A stretch of 64,000 bases of DNA, taken from NCBI GenBank assembly GCA_944384705.1, contig CALWUI010000012.1, positions 1 to 64,000 of the forward strand. Reading direction: 5' to 3'. Under the pieces are notes generated by a model. That model was not told the DNA's origin, did not search any database, and worked only from the letters and a program-made list of their open reading frames with translations. Source of the DNA: an uncultured Clostridia bacterium. GTDB lineage: Bacteria; Bacillota; Clostridia; Oscillospirales; Acutalibacteraceae. The position numbers were made by a program, and so were the translations under genes. Within the stretch, counting starts at the first letter, position 1; every line of letters begins with the position of its first letter. This document shows, piece by piece, positions 9,401-17,534 of this stretch.

Positions 9401-10240
9401 GAAGCTCAACCAAAAACTTTTTCAGATTTATTGCAGATTTCTGGACTATCACATGGAACAGATGTTTGGATTGGTAACGCCAGGGATCTTATAAAAAATA
9501 AAATTTGTACTATCTCAGAAGTTATTGGAACTAGAGACAGTATTATGACTTATCTTTTGCAAAAAGGCTTGGAGCCTAAAACGGCATTTAAAATTATGGA
9601 GATAGTTCGAAAAGGTAAGGCTAAAAAACTTTTAACACAGGAATATATCGATGAAATGAAAAAACATGATGTTCCGGACTGGTATATTGATTCTTGTATG
9701 AAAATAAAATATATGTTTCCGAAGGCTCATGCGGCAGCTTATATGATTTCTACTTTGCGGCTGGGATGGTATAAGGTTTATAAGCCAATCGAATATTATG
9801 CGGCATACTTTACTGTTAGAAACGAGAATTTTGACGGTGTACTTGTTATGAATGGGAAAAATGCTGTAAAACAAGAAATAAAAAATATAAAAATGAAAGG
9901 AAATGAGGCTAGCATTAAAGAACTTGCATCTTTATCTACTTTGCAGATTATAAATGAGATGCTTGAACGAGGAATCGAAGTTTTGCCTGTTGATTTATAT
10001 AAATCGGATTCATATAAGTTTTTGGTGGAGGATGGCAAAATTAGATTACCGTTTTCTTCTCTGCCTGGAGTTGGTGAAAGTGTGGCTAAATCTTTGCAGA
10101 ATGCTGGAAAAAAAGGTAGATATGTTTCTGTAGACGAAATTTTATCAAGAACAGATGCTTCGAAAACTACGATGGAACTCATGAGCAAGATAGGTATTTT
10201 AAATGGGATTCCTAAATCAAGTCAGTTGAGCTTTTTTTGA
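6467..10240 (+). CDS. polC: DNA polymerase III alpha subunit, PolC type, lacking the exonuclease domain
   Basis: This is the main replicative polymerase of low-GC Gram-positives. In order it has an N-terminal domain, an OB fold (about residues 248-330), a PHP domain starting at VELHLHT (H346, H348), a four-Cys zinc finger (CPKC...CPKC) near residues 730-765, the catalytic PDIDLNFSGEYQ motif, and a C-terminal clamp-binding QLSFF. It has 1257 residues, against about 1437 in B. subtilis. The gap is in one place: only 21 residues (411-431) separate PHP ligand E410 from H432, exactly where other PolCs carry the DnaQ-like 3'-5' exonuclease. No Exo motif of the D-x-E type is visible there. The TTG start follows an AAGAGGT site. 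The reading frame is otherwise intact and well conserved, so this looks like a genuine domain loss rather than a sequencing error. Confidence 0.95.
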   Translation: MSTFGDFLDKYLDKNLISKEILSGDLKSMEIDSENRTLFMEVSFLSLVRQLDLFKIEKGLKNSRLNLSQVYIQPIFPSAAFSVEYYQDLIYKITRKTKSIAGVLRDSTSKLDDDKLIVFLAYGGKDLLIEKNFDRELKNLIKKEFDLNLNIVFDGNISIDCDSSKHIEKHSIIIEKQKREMLTEKIEVYESNINEGAVNKKIEKFISVRNSKNLYPKILVQTAVPIYGGNIKNEPIDISSITPDIGIATVWGDVFSIEGHLTKDGTKKIYSAYITDYTGSILIKLIAAREKWHIFDSIAKGSTILIKGEVGYDKYDREINIRPKNICSVEKLGIMDTAPKKRVELHLHTNMSAMDGVSSVENLIERAYDWGHQAIAITDHGVAQAFPDAMNTVNKIRKNGGDIKVIYGVEAYFIDDLDPNFDGEMKNLKYYHQIILVKNKIGLKNLYKLISKSHLDYFYRKPRIPKSELIKHREGLLIGSACEAGEVFRAVVSKKNPERLREIARFYDYLEVQPIGNNNFLIRSGFAKNEDELRAFNKVIVNLGEELGIPVVATCDVHFLDPHDSEYRKVLMAGQGYDDAENQAPLFFRTTDEMLEEFSYLGKEKAYEIVVENTNKIAEKIEEVSPIPPGVFPPVIEGAEEQLVKISWERTKKIYGDPLPQIVQDRLEKELASITKHGFSVLYMTAQKLVADSEAHGYLVGSRGSVGSSFVATMAGISEVNPLLPHYICPKCKNSEFVIDGSYGSGFDLPDKNCPKCGTKYNRDGHNIPFETFLGFDGDKTPDIDLNFSGEYQSEAHRYTESLFGEKNVFKAGTIATIAEKTGIGFVKKFEEKNGKTLNKAEEIRLAEGCTGIKRTTGQHPGGMVVVPKGMEIYDFCPVQRPANDQKSDNITTHFDFHSIHDTICKLDELGHDVPSIYRYLEDYTGISVMDVSMSDPKVMSLFTSTEALGVTPEAIDSQTGTFSLPEVGTHFVRQMMIEAQPKTFSDLLQISGLSHGTDVWIGNARDLIKNKICTISEVIGTRDSIMTYLLQKGLEPKTAFKIMEIVRKGKAKKLLTQEYIDEMKKHDVPDWYIDSCMKIKYMFPKAHAAAYMISTLRLGWYKVYKPIEYYAAYFTVRNENFDGVLVMNGKNAVKQEIKNIKMKGNEASIKELASLSTLQIINEMLERGIEVLPVDLYKSDSYKFLVEDGKIRLPFSSLPGVGESVAKSLQNAGKKGRYVSVDEILSRTDASKTTMELMSKIGILNGIPKSSQLSFF

Positions 10241-10247
10241 TAAACTC

Positions 10248-10276
10248 TTGAAAAATATTGTGCTTTGAGTTAGAAT
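10248..10276 (+). promoter_or_regulatory. Predicted sigma-A promoter of efp
   Basis: TTGAAA (10248-10253) and TAGAAT (10271-10276) are spaced by 17 bases and lie just after the polC stop. This separates efp from the polC operon. Confidence 0.6.
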
Positions 10277-10308
10277 ATCTTTGTAGATAATTTTTTGGAG
10301 GGGCTTGA

Positions 10309-10866
10309 ATGATATCAGCTGGAGATTTTAGAAACGGTATCACATTTGAAATGGATGGTAATGTTTATTGTATAATAGAATTTCAACATGTTAAACCAGG
10401 TAAGGGTGCTGCATTTGTTCGTACTAAAATTCGTAATGTACTTACTGGTAGCGTTATTGATAAAACTTTTAATCCTAGTGATAAGTATCCCACCGCTTTT
10501 ATCGATAGGCGAGATATGCAGTATCTTTATAATGATGGAGATCTTTATTATTTTATGGACCTTGAAAGCTATGAACAGATTCCTATAAACAAAAATGTTT
10601 TGAGCGATAACTTTAAGTTTGTTAAAGAAAATATGGTTTGTAAAGTTTTATCTTATAAAGGTAATGTTTTTGGTGTGGAGCCTCCATTTTTTGTTGAACT
10701 TGAAGTTACTCAGACTGATCCTGGATTTAAAGGTGATACGGCAACTAATGCTAGTAAGCCTGCTGTTCTAGAAACAGGAGCTGAAATTCGAGTTCCGCTA
10801 TTTATTGATCAAGGTGAAAAAATTAGAATAGACACTCGTACTGGTGAGTATATGGAACGCGCTTAG
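10309..10866 (+). CDS. efp: Translation elongation factor P
   Basis: This 185-residue protein binds ribosomes stalled on polyproline stretches and promotes peptide bond formation. The three-barrel family features are present: [10 protein letters not shown] at the start, a [10 protein letters not shown] loop whose tip lysine is K32, and a C-terminal domain ending TGEYMERA. A strong GGAGGGG ribosome binding site precedes the ATG. Its neighbour downstream is a CD1247-like protein, a common pairing in Clostridia as far as I recall. Confidence 0.98.
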   Translation: MISAGDFRNGITFEMDGNVYCIIEFQHVKPGKGAAFVRTKIRNVLTGSVIDKTFNPSDKYPTAFIDRRDMQYLYNDGDLYYFMDLESYEQIPINKNVLSDNFKFVKENMVCKVLSYKGNVFGVEPPFFVELEVTQTDPGFKGDTATNASKPAVLETGAEIRVPLFIDQGEKIRIDTRTGEYMERA

Positions 10867-10884
10867 ATTTATTCATTTGCTTGT

Positions 10885-10933
10885 TACTAATTTTAGTTTA
10901 GAATATTTATCTGTATTATGGCTAAAATTAGTA
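10885..10933. repeat. 12-bp perfect inverted repeat between efp and the CD1247-like gene
   Basis: TACTAATTTTAG (10885-10896) and CTAAAATTAGTA (10922-10933) are exact reverse complements with a 25-base spacer. It could be an AT-rich terminator of efp, though only mixed A/T follows, or an operator for the downstream gene. The spacer holds a TAGAAT-like -10 sequence. Confidence 0.6.
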
Positions 10934-10969
10934 TATATATTATTTTAATTTTGGGAGGTTGATGATGTT

Positions 10970-11470
10970 ATGACTATTAAGGAAAAATTAGCTTATGTTA
11001 AGGGGCTTGTTGAGGGATTGGAACTTGACCCAAATAAACCAGAAGTAAAAGTTTTATCGGAACTTGTTGATTTATTGGATAATATTACTAAAAATGTTTC
11101 TGATTTAGAAGATAGCTATGACGATTTGGCTGATAAAATAGATGAAATTGATGCTGACCTTGGATGTTTGGAAGACGATTTTTATGAAGAAGAACCGTAT
11201 TGCAAATGCGATGAAGTAGATGATGGAGTTTTTTATGAGGTAACTTGTCCTAAATGTAATGAAACAGTTTGTGTATCGGAGCCAATTCTTTTGGATGGAA
11301 GAATTGATTGTCCGAACTGTGGAGAAAATTTGGAATTTGATTTGGATGGGTTATCTTTAAAAGATAAATGTGGCTGCAATGACCATTGTGATTGTGATCC
11401 GTATTGTGATTGCGAACCGGAATGTGATTGTGAATCTGAGAATAAATGTGAAACAGATTGTAATTGTTAG
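10970..11470 (+). CDS. CD1247-like protein with zinc ribbon and Cys/acid-rich tail
   Basis: This 166-residue protein matches the CD1247 N-terminal domain family of Clostridia (MTIKEKLAYVKGLVEGLEL), whose function is unknown. Residues 1-65 are helical, with a heptad-like acidic segment suggesting a coiled coil. A C-x2-C...C-x2-C zinc ribbon follows (VTCPKC and DCPNCGENL). The last 34 residues carry 11 cysteines and 11 Asp/Glu in a C-D-C style repeat, a likely metal-binding tail. No signal peptide is visible, so it is probably cytosolic. It is followed by a strong terminator, so it is either monocistronic or co-transcribed with efp. A regulatory or metal-buffering role is a guess. Confidence 0.75.
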   Translation: MTIKEKLAYVKGLVEGLELDPNKPEVKVLSELVDLLDNITKNVSDLEDSYDDLADKIDEIDADLGCLEDDFYEEEPYCKCDEVDDGVFYEVTCPKCNETVCVSEPILLDGRIDCPNCGENLEFDLDGLSLKDKCGCNDHCDCDPYCDCEPECDCESENKCETDCNC

Positions 11471-11504
11471 AGTGTGGCTTTAAAAATTTAAAATTTTATC
11501 TTAT

Positions 11505-11534
11505 AAAAAGACTAGTTTTACTAGTCTTTTTTTT
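11505..11534 (+). terminator. Rho-independent terminator after the CD1247-like gene
   Basis: AAAAGACTAG (11506-11515) and CTAGTCTTTT (11521-11530) form a 10-bp perfect stem with a 5-base loop, followed by more T residues. It closes the efp region before the sporulation block. Confidence 0.88.
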
Positions 11535-11616
11535 ATTTGGAATTAGCGTTAACATTTAACAAAATAAAAAAGCAAACTTGTGGAAATTATAATTAGTGAG
11601 TTTGGAGGTGCAAAAA

Positions 11617-12849
11617 TTGAAAACATTTTTTAGAAGATTATCAATTACTTTGACAGCTATTACTTGTTTGATCTTTTCATTTTGTGAAGCATTAGCAATA
11701 TATTTGCCAAACGATTATAAAATTACGCCAAGCTGTAGTTATAATATAAAAAAGTATTTAAATATAAGTATAAATAAGAATTCTATAGTAGCACCTGTTT
11801 TAAAAGAAAATAATCCTTGTTGTTTTGATGCGAATATTTCGTTTATGAATATAATTCCTATAAAAAAAGTAAATATACAAAAAATTGAAGACACATATGT
11901 TGCTCCAGGAGGCAATCCTTTTGGTGTAAAATTATTTACAAAGGGAGTTATAGTTGTTGGGATATCTGATATAAAAACAGAGAATGGTATTTTAAATCCT
12001 GCAAAACAGGCGGGCATTCAAAAGGGAGATATAATATTAACTGCTAACCAAAATGAAGTCAATAGCAATGAGGAATTAATAAAAATAGTAGAAAAAAGCA
12101 ATGGAAAAGATATTTTTGCAGAAGTGATTAGAAACGGAATGAAATATGAAACGAATATAAAACCTGTAAAAAGTGAGAATGATGATAATTATAAATTAGG
12201 TATATGGGTTCGAGATAGTTCTGCAGGCATTGGAACGATTACCTTTTGTGATGAAAAAACTAATTTTTTTGCAGGGCTTGGTCATGGCATATGTGACATA
12301 GACACCGGAGAATTGTTGCCACTTTCTCACGGAGATATAATAAAAGCAAATATTAACGGGATCTCGAAAGGTGCTAAGGGAAATCCTGGAGAACTAAAAG
12401 CTTATTTTATAGAGAGCGAACCAATAGGTGTTCTTATGGAAAATAGTTACAGCGGAGTTTATGGAAAAATAAATAATAAAATAACTTCTAATGAAGCAAT
12501 TCCTGTGGCTATGAAGCAACAAGCAAAACAGGGTAAAGCTCAAATTTTAACTACAATCTCTGGATTTACTCCAGAATATTATGATATCGAAATTATACAC
12601 ATAAATTATAATGAGAACATTGAAAGTAAAAATATGGTAATAAAAATAACAGATGATAAATTGTTAAGTCAAACTGGAGGAATAATTCAAGGAATGAGCG
12701 GAAGTCCTATAATACAAAATGGAATGCTTGTAGGCGCTATTACACACGTATTTGTAAATGATCCGCAAAAAGGGTATGCCATTTTTGCTGAAAATATGCT
12801 TTCTAAATTGCAAAATTTAAATAACACAGATTATAAAAAAATCTCCTAA
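11617..12849 (+). CDS. spoIVB: SpoIVB signalling serine peptidase (S55)
   Basis: SpoIVB is secreted from the forespore and triggers the sigma-K checkpoint by cutting SpoIVFA. The TTG at 11617 is preferred because GGAGGTG at 11604-11610 is properly spaced; it gives 410 residues. The order is an N-terminal membrane or signal segment (about residues 9-28), a PDZ domain (about 100-185), then the S55 peptidase domain. The catalytic His is in GLGHG (H223) and the nucleophilic serine region is the GMSGS box at 359-363, followed by THVFVND. Its immediate neighbour spo0A is the conserved partner in spore formers. Confidence 0.96.
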   Translation: MKTFFRRLSITLTAITCLIFSFCEALAIYLPNDYKITPSCSYNIKKYLNISINKNSIVAPVLKENNPCCFDANISFMNIIPIKKVNIQKIEDTYVAPGGNPFGVKLFTKGVIVVGISDIKTENGILNPAKQAGIQKGDIILTANQNEVNSNEELIKIVEKSNGKDIFAEVIRNGMKYETNIKPVKSENDDNYKLGIWVRDSSAGIGTITFCDEKTNFFAGLGHGICDIDTGELLPLSHGDIIKANINGISKGAKGNPGELKAYFIESEPIGVLMENSYSGVYGKINNKITSNEAIPVAMKQQAKQGKAQILTTISGFTPEYYDIEIIHINYNENIESKNMVIKITDDKLLSQTGGIIQGMSGSPIIQNGMLVGAITHVFVNDPQKGYAIFAENMLSKLQNLNNTDYKKIS

Positions 12850-12903
12850 ATAATCTAAAAATTTATTGTAGATAACAATTTTAATTTTTTTATTTGGAAA
12901 GTA

Positions 12904-12932
12904 TTGCCATTTAATTTTATATATGGTAATAT
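12904..12932 (+). promoter_or_regulatory. Predicted promoter of spo0A
   Basis: TTGCCA (12904-12909) and TAATAT (12927-12932) are separated by 17 bases, which suits a sigma-A type promoter. I could not recognise a clear sigma-H promoter or a Spo0A box in this short gap, so developmental control is not shown by the sequence. Confidence 0.5.
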
Positions 12933-12966
12933 ATGGATACGATAAATAATAACTGGAGGAGAAACC

Positions 12967-13743
12967 ATGAGAAACATTATTAAACTACTAATTGCGGAAG
13001 AATCTGAAGAACTTAATCGAGAATCTATCCCTGTATTTAAAAATTTTGGAATGGAAAGTAAATTTATTAAAAAAGATGGACTTTCTGTTTTAGAAGCAAT
13101 TCAAAATTATAGGCCAAGCGTTGTAATAATGGATCTATTTATGCCAAAACTTGATGCTATTGGTGTGATGAAGTCTTTTCATGTAGAAGATCCTAATAAG
13201 CCAGTTTTTGTAGTATTATCTAATTTTAACAGTCCAGTCTTAGAAAGAGAGGCTTTATCTGCTGGAGCATCTTATTTTGTATTAAAACCATTTAACGTTA
13301 GCAACCTGGCCGAAAGAATTCTAGATTTGATGAACGAAATGAAAAAAATAAATACAGAAAAATCTATACCAATATTAGAGAAAGAAACAGGCATAGAATT
13401 TAAAGTTACAGAAATTCTTCATCAAATAGGTGTACCAGCACATATTAAAGGTTATCATTATTTAAGGGATTCTATTGTGATGTCGGTAGAAAATCCAGAA
13501 GTAATAAATGCTGTAACCAAACAGTTATATCCATCAGTAGCAAAAAGATTTTCTACAACCTCGTCTAGGGTAGAAAGAGCAATTAGACATGCGATAGAGG
13601 TTGCTTGGGATAGAGGAGATATAGATATCTTGAATTCTTATTTCGGCTATACAATACATAATAGCAGAGGTAAACCAACAAATAGCGAGTTTATAGCTAT
13701 GATATCTGATAAATTGCGTCTACAACTGAAAACGGCAAGCTAA
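12967..13743 (+). CDS. spo0A: Sporulation master regulator Spo0A
   Basis: This 258-residue response regulator switches on sporulation after phosphorylation. The receiver domain (residues 6-125) has the phospho-acceptor D56 in VIMDLFMP, S85 in the Thr/Ser position and K107 in LKPF. The metal-binding acidic pair is E11-E12 where most receivers have Asp-Asp. The Spo0A C-terminal DNA-binding domain (about 145-255) is strongly conserved, including IGVPAHIKGYHYLRDSI and RVERAIRHAIEVAWDRGD. A GGAGGAG ribosome binding site precedes the ATG. spoIVB lies directly upstream, as in other spore formers. Confidence 0.97.
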   Translation: MRNIIKLLIAEESEELNRESIPVFKNFGMESKFIKKDGLSVLEAIQNYRPSVVIMDLFMPKLDAIGVMKSFHVEDPNKPVFVVLSNFNSPVLEREALSAGASYFVLKPFNVSNLAERILDLMNEMKKINTEKSIPILEKETGIEFKVTEILHQIGVPAHIKGYHYLRDSIVMSVENPEVINAVTKQLYPSVAKRFSTTSSRVERAIRHAIEVAWDRGDIDILNSYFGYTIHNSRGKPTNSEFIAMISDKLRLQLKTAS

Positions 13744-13755
13744 AAATTATAAAAT

Positions 13756-14136
13756 CTATAATATATTCTGAATAGATGGAAATTCTGTATCTTTTAAATG
13801 ATTCAATTGAGATTTAGCAACTTCGCATTCAACAAAAAAATCTTCTATTTGTTGCTGACATAAACTTTCTTTTAGGCTTATCATGGATTGACTAATATCT
13901 TCAAGTCTATCATGGTTAATAAATGTAGAAATAAAAGCTTGTTGTTCTTGCCATTTAACAGTTACATCTTCAGCTAACTGTGTAGCTGTCTCAATGTTTT
14001 TATCACTAGCATTTTGTATAATATAGTCAATATCTTGTGTAAATTTGGCAACCGTATCATTGAGAAAAATAGTTTCAGATACACAAGCTCCCAGCGTAAC
14101 TAAAAATAAGACTATCGAAGTAATAAAACGTTTCAT
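13756..14136 (-). CDS. DUF4363 family exported protein
   Basis: This 126-residue protein has an N-terminal hydrophobic segment with MKRFITSIVLFLVTLGACVSE, which looks like a signal anchor; the Cys is poorly placed for a firm lipobox call. The rest is helical with an extracytoplasmic cast. It resembles the DUF4363 family, which is usually encoded next to a DUF421 gene, as here: the start overlaps the DUF421 stop by 4 bases. The biochemical role is unknown. It lies between spo0A (convergent) and a germination operon, so a spore-membrane role is plausible but unproven. Confidence 0.75.
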   Translation of the reverse strand: MKRFITSIVLFLVTLGACVSETIFLNDTVAKFTQDIDYIIQNASDKNIETATQLAEDVTVKWQEQQAFISTFINHDRLEDISQSMISLKESLCQQQIEDFFVECEVAKSQLNHLKDTEFPSIQNIL

Positions 14137-14810
14137 TTTAAATCCTCTTTTTTTATAATATTAAAATTTTTACTTTTGTCAGCTGTCATAATAAAAACAT
14201 CTTTTAATGTTAGATTTTTTTCTCTAAGAATATTTTGCACCCAATTTTTTGTTAAATTGCATAATGAAAGTGAAGATTCAGAAATTTCACCATCACTAAT
14301 TACAACAGTTTCTAGCTCTTGAGGAGAAACTTTTAAACCAAGCATACCAGCATCAACTTGCTGTTTGTTTGGTTTTTTCATTATACTTAGTTGACCATTT
14401 GTTTCTATAATTGCAAAATCTACATCTTCTAACTTAAAAATATCTAATTGACGAAGTTGCTCAAAAAGATCTTCTGTACTCATACGTAGCTCTTTCATCA
14501 CTTTTTGATTTATTTTTCCATGGTCAATAATTATCAGTGGATTTCCGCATATAAATTTTCTAAATTTGCAACTCCTTAACATGATATTTGATAAAACAAT
14601 TTCACAAACTACCAATACTATAATAGGAATAAGCCCAGTAAATAAAGGAATACTAGCATTTTGCATGGGGATGGAGGCTATATTTGAAATTAAAAAAGTA
14701 ACAACTAGCTCGGATGTTTGCAAGTCGCTAATTTGTCTTTTTCCCATTAGACGTATAGCTACGATTATTAAGATATAAAGTAAAAGAGTTCTTATTAACG
14801 AAATTATCAT
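14133..14810 (-). CDS. DUF421 (YetF-like) membrane protein
   Basis: This 225-residue protein has three N-terminal transmembrane segments, including LLLYILIIVAIRLMGKRQISDLQTSELV, a hallmark of the YetF/DUF421 family. A soluble domain follows with the typical GNPLIIIDHGKI and LRQLDIFKLEDVDFAIIETNGQLS pattern. An AGGTGAT ribosome binding site precedes the ATG. Members are common in spore formers, and some have been linked to spore membranes or germination. It is transcribed away from the gerA operon, whose start is 101 bases off. Confidence 0.88.
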   Translation of the reverse strand: MIISLIRTLLLYILIIVAIRLMGKRQISDLQTSELVVTFLISNIASIPMQNASIPLFTGLIPIIVLVVCEIVLSNIMLRSCKFRKFICGNPLIIIDHGKINQKVMKELRMSTEDLFEQLRQLDIFKLEDVDFAIIETNGQLSIMKKPNKQQVDAGMLGLKVSPQELETVVISDGEISESSLSLCNLTKNWVQNILREKNLTLKDVFIMTADKSKNFNIIKKEDLK

Positions 14811-14911
14811 ATTTTATCACCTAAATTATTTTTTACTGTATTTGTTTAAAATATGCAAATCTGTATAAATTATCAAGAATTTGTAAATTATTAAACAAGA
14901 GGTGATTTTAT

Positions 14912-16438
14912 ATGTTAAAACTCTTAAAAAATTTAATATCTAAGTATACGCTTCAGAATGAAGCTGATTTTATTTCTCATGAAAAAGAAAATAAACATTC
15001 GTTATGTAATTCATTAAAAAAAAATTTAGAAAATTTTAAAAATTCTTTTGACGAAAGTGCAGATCTTACAATAAGACCGATAAAAGTATTAAATACCGAT
15101 GCAGCTATAATTACAATGGAGGGTATGATAAATAAAGAAACTTTTGCTACTAGTGTAATGAATCCAATAGTTTATGCTTTTACAAAAGAAATTTTAACTA
15201 GTAGCGAAAAGTTAGAATATATAAAAAATAATATTTTAACAATAACTGAGCAAATTGACGTTGAAACTTTTGAAGATGCGTTTAAACTTATTATGTCTGG
15301 TTTTGCACTTTTAATTTTTGACGGATGTAAAAAAGCTTTAGCAATTGGTGTTCAAGGATTTAATTTTAGAAGTATTTCTGAACCAGAAACAGAAGTTATG
15401 CAAAAAGGCTCTAAAGAAGGTTTTGTAGAAGCGGTAAGAATAAATTTAACTATGATTAGAAGAAGAGTTAAAAATCCTAAACTTAAATTTGAATTTTTGT
15501 CAGTGGGCAAGACAAGTTCAACTGATATATGCTTATGTTATATAAAGGATATTGTCTCGGATAAAATCTTGAAAGAACTTAAGAAAAGAATTTCTAAAAT
15601 AAATTTACAAAATGTTTTGGCTGCAGAATACCTTGTTCCATATATTGAAAAAAAGGGAGATTTATCATTTTTTAGCAGTGTGGGTTTTTCGGAACGTCCT
15701 GATACCGTCTGCGGAAAAATTGCAGAGGGAAGAATCGCAATTTTAGTTGATGGTACGCCAACTGCATTAATTGTTCCTTACTTGTTTATAGAATACTTTC
15801 AAACAATTGACGATTATGCAGAACGGCCATATTTTGCAACTTTAACTCGTTGGCTAAAATATCTTTCTTTTTTTATAGCAACACTACTGCCAGGATTATA
15901 TGTAGCATTAGCTGTATTCAATCCGGAAGTTTTTCCAGATAGATTAATAAGTAAAATAGCTTACTCTATAGCCGGAACTCCATTCCCTCTAATGCTAGAA
16001 ACTTTAATTATACATTTTATATATGAAATCATGAGAGAAGCAGGGCTTAGATTGCCTCGTCCATTAGGACATGCAGTAAGTATAGTTGGAGGCTTAGTTA
16101 TAGGAGAAACCGCAGTTAATGCAGGATTAATCGGTGCACCAACTTTAATGGTTGTAGCTCTGACTGCAATATCCTCTTATGTTATTCCAAATCTTTATGA
16201 GCCAACTGCAATTTTAAGACTTATATTTATTTTAGTCGGAGGCATTCTTGGAATCTGGGGAGTAATGTTATTATTTTCTGTATTAATTGTAAATATCTGC
16301 TCAAAATCAAATTTTGGCATTCCATTTGTAGCTCCAATAGCACCTTTCAATTTTTATAGCATGAGGGATGTTATTATGAGAGCGAGCTGGAAAACTCTTT
16401 CTAAAAAAAATAAAAACATACAAAATATGCCACATTAA
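14912..16438 (+). CDS. Spore germination receptor subunit A (GerA/GerKA family)
   Basis: This 508-residue protein is the A subunit of a nutrient germinant receptor in the spore inner membrane. It has a large hydrophilic N-terminal region (to about residue 300) and a cluster of membrane segments from about 310 to 470. The IAEGRIAILVDGTPTALIVP and PRPLGHAVSIVGGLVIGETAV motifs are diagnostic. It begins a three-gene A-B-C operon with a 13-base gap to the B gene. Which nutrient it senses cannot be read from the sequence. Confidence 0.95.
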   Translation: MLKLLKNLISKYTLQNEADFISHEKENKHSLCNSLKKNLENFKNSFDESADLTIRPIKVLNTDAAIITMEGMINKETFATSVMNPIVYAFTKEILTSSEKLEYIKNNILTITEQIDVETFEDAFKLIMSGFALLIFDGCKKALAIGVQGFNFRSISEPETEVMQKGSKEGFVEAVRINLTMIRRRVKNPKLKFEFLSVGKTSSTDICLCYIKDIVSDKILKELKKRISKINLQNVLAAEYLVPYIEKKGDLSFFSSVGFSERPDTVCGKIAEGRIAILVDGTPTALIVPYLFIEYFQTIDDYAERPYFATLTRWLKYLSFFIATLLPGLYVALAVFNPEVFPDRLISKIAYSIAGTPFPLMLETLIIHFIYEIMREAGLRLPRPLGHAVSIVGGLVIGETAVNAGLIGAPTLMVVALTAISSYVIPNLYEPTAILRLIFILVGGILGIWGVMLLFSVLIVNICSKSNFGIPFVAPIAPFNFYSMRDVIMRASWKTLSKKNKNIQNMPH

Positions 16439-16451
16439 AAAGGAGTTTATA

Positions 16452-17534
16452 ATGGAGAAAAAAGATATTATAACTGCACCACAATTATTTTCGCTGCTTT
16501 TTTTATGTAATATTGTTATTGGAATAACTTATAATTTGCCAATGGCTAAAAGCAGCAATCTATTAGATCATATTTTATCTGCGATAGTTGCGTTTTTTAT
16601 AAATATTTTATTTATTTTTCCAATATATAAAATTTATAAAAAAAATCCAAGCCTAGATATTGCAGATAATTGTATAAAAAATTTTAAAAAAATTGGAATT
16701 CTATTTTTAATAATTTATGGAATATACTATTTGTTTGTTTGCTGCTATATGCTGTCACTGTTTAACATTTTTGTTCGTGACGTTATAAATCCAGATATTT
16801 CGTTATTTATGCTGACTTTTTGTGTAATTCTAGCTTCTTCTTATGCTGCTTGCAAAGGTATAGAAGGCATAGCTAGAGCATGCAGTATAATATTATTTAT
16901 TGTTTGTCTTGCTATAGTCTTTATTATTTTTACACTAATACCACAAATCGATTTTATGAATTATTCTCCTTTACTATTTAATGGGCTAAATGACTTTAAA
17001 AATGGTATATTCTATTTAACTTCATTATCTTTTTATCTTCCTTTAGCTGCAATACTTATGCCGTTTATAAAATCCGGTGCTAAAAAAGTATTAATTGCTA
17101 CAAATTTAATTACTTATATTTTATTTGCAATTGTTATTATAATAGTGGTAGGAGCATTAGGTGATTATTTGAAGACTCAGAGTTTCCCAATTTATGAAGC
17201 AACTAGTGCGGCCGAAATCGGCGTTTTTAAACGCTTAGATGCAATATATCTTGGGATTTTTACTTCTGGCTTATTTATAACAATTTCAATATTTTTATTT
17301 GCATTTTTTTTAGTAATGAAGAAAATTTTAGGACAAAAAAGGAGCAAATTAATAATTTTTCTTGCAGATATTTTCTTACTTATTATAAGTTTAATTTTGC
17401 CGATATTTAAAGAAATTTCGTTCTTTTTTTATGATACTAAGTTTATTTTTGTTTTTACGATTTTAACTTCTTTTGTTCTTCCTGTAATAATTTTATTGAA
17501 GCATAAAATAAAATTGAAATGGAGAGAGGAATAA
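16452..17534 (+). CDS. Spore germination receptor subunit B (GerB/endospore permease)
   Basis: This 360-residue integral membrane protein has about ten hydrophobic segments and belongs to the GerAB/APC-related permease family. B subunits bind the germinant amino acid in the receptor complex. The N-terminal MEKKDIITAPQLFSLLFLCN fits the family start. Its stop overlaps the ATG of the C subunit gene by one base (TAATG). The order A-B-C and tight spacing support one transcript. Confidence 0.92.
   Translation: MEKKDIITAPQLFSLLFLCNIVIGITYNLPMAKSSNLLDHILSAIVAFFINILFIFPIYKIYKKNPSLDIADNCIKNFKKIGILFLIIYGIYYLFVCCYMLSLFNIFVRDVINPDISLFMLTFCVILASSYAACKGIEGIARACSIILFIVCLAIVFIIFTLIPQIDFMNYSPLLFNGLNDFKNGIFYLTSLSFYLPLAAILMPFIKSGAKKVLIATNLITYILFAIVIIIVVGALGDYLKTQSFPIYEATSAAEIGVFKRLDAIYLGIFTSGLFITISIFLFAFFLVMKKILGQKRSKLIIFLADIFLLIISLILPIFKEISFFFYDTKFIFVFTILTSFVLPVIILLKHKIKLKWREE

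Noticed and set aside
9796..10188. 130-codon minus-strand ORF inside polC
   Set aside because: Antisense shadow of the conserved PolC C-terminus; no supporting signals.
14811..14911. Sigma-G promoters for the gerA operon or the DUF421 gene
   Set aside because: Some TGTATA- and GCATA-like bases are present, but no convincing -10 partner at the right distance.
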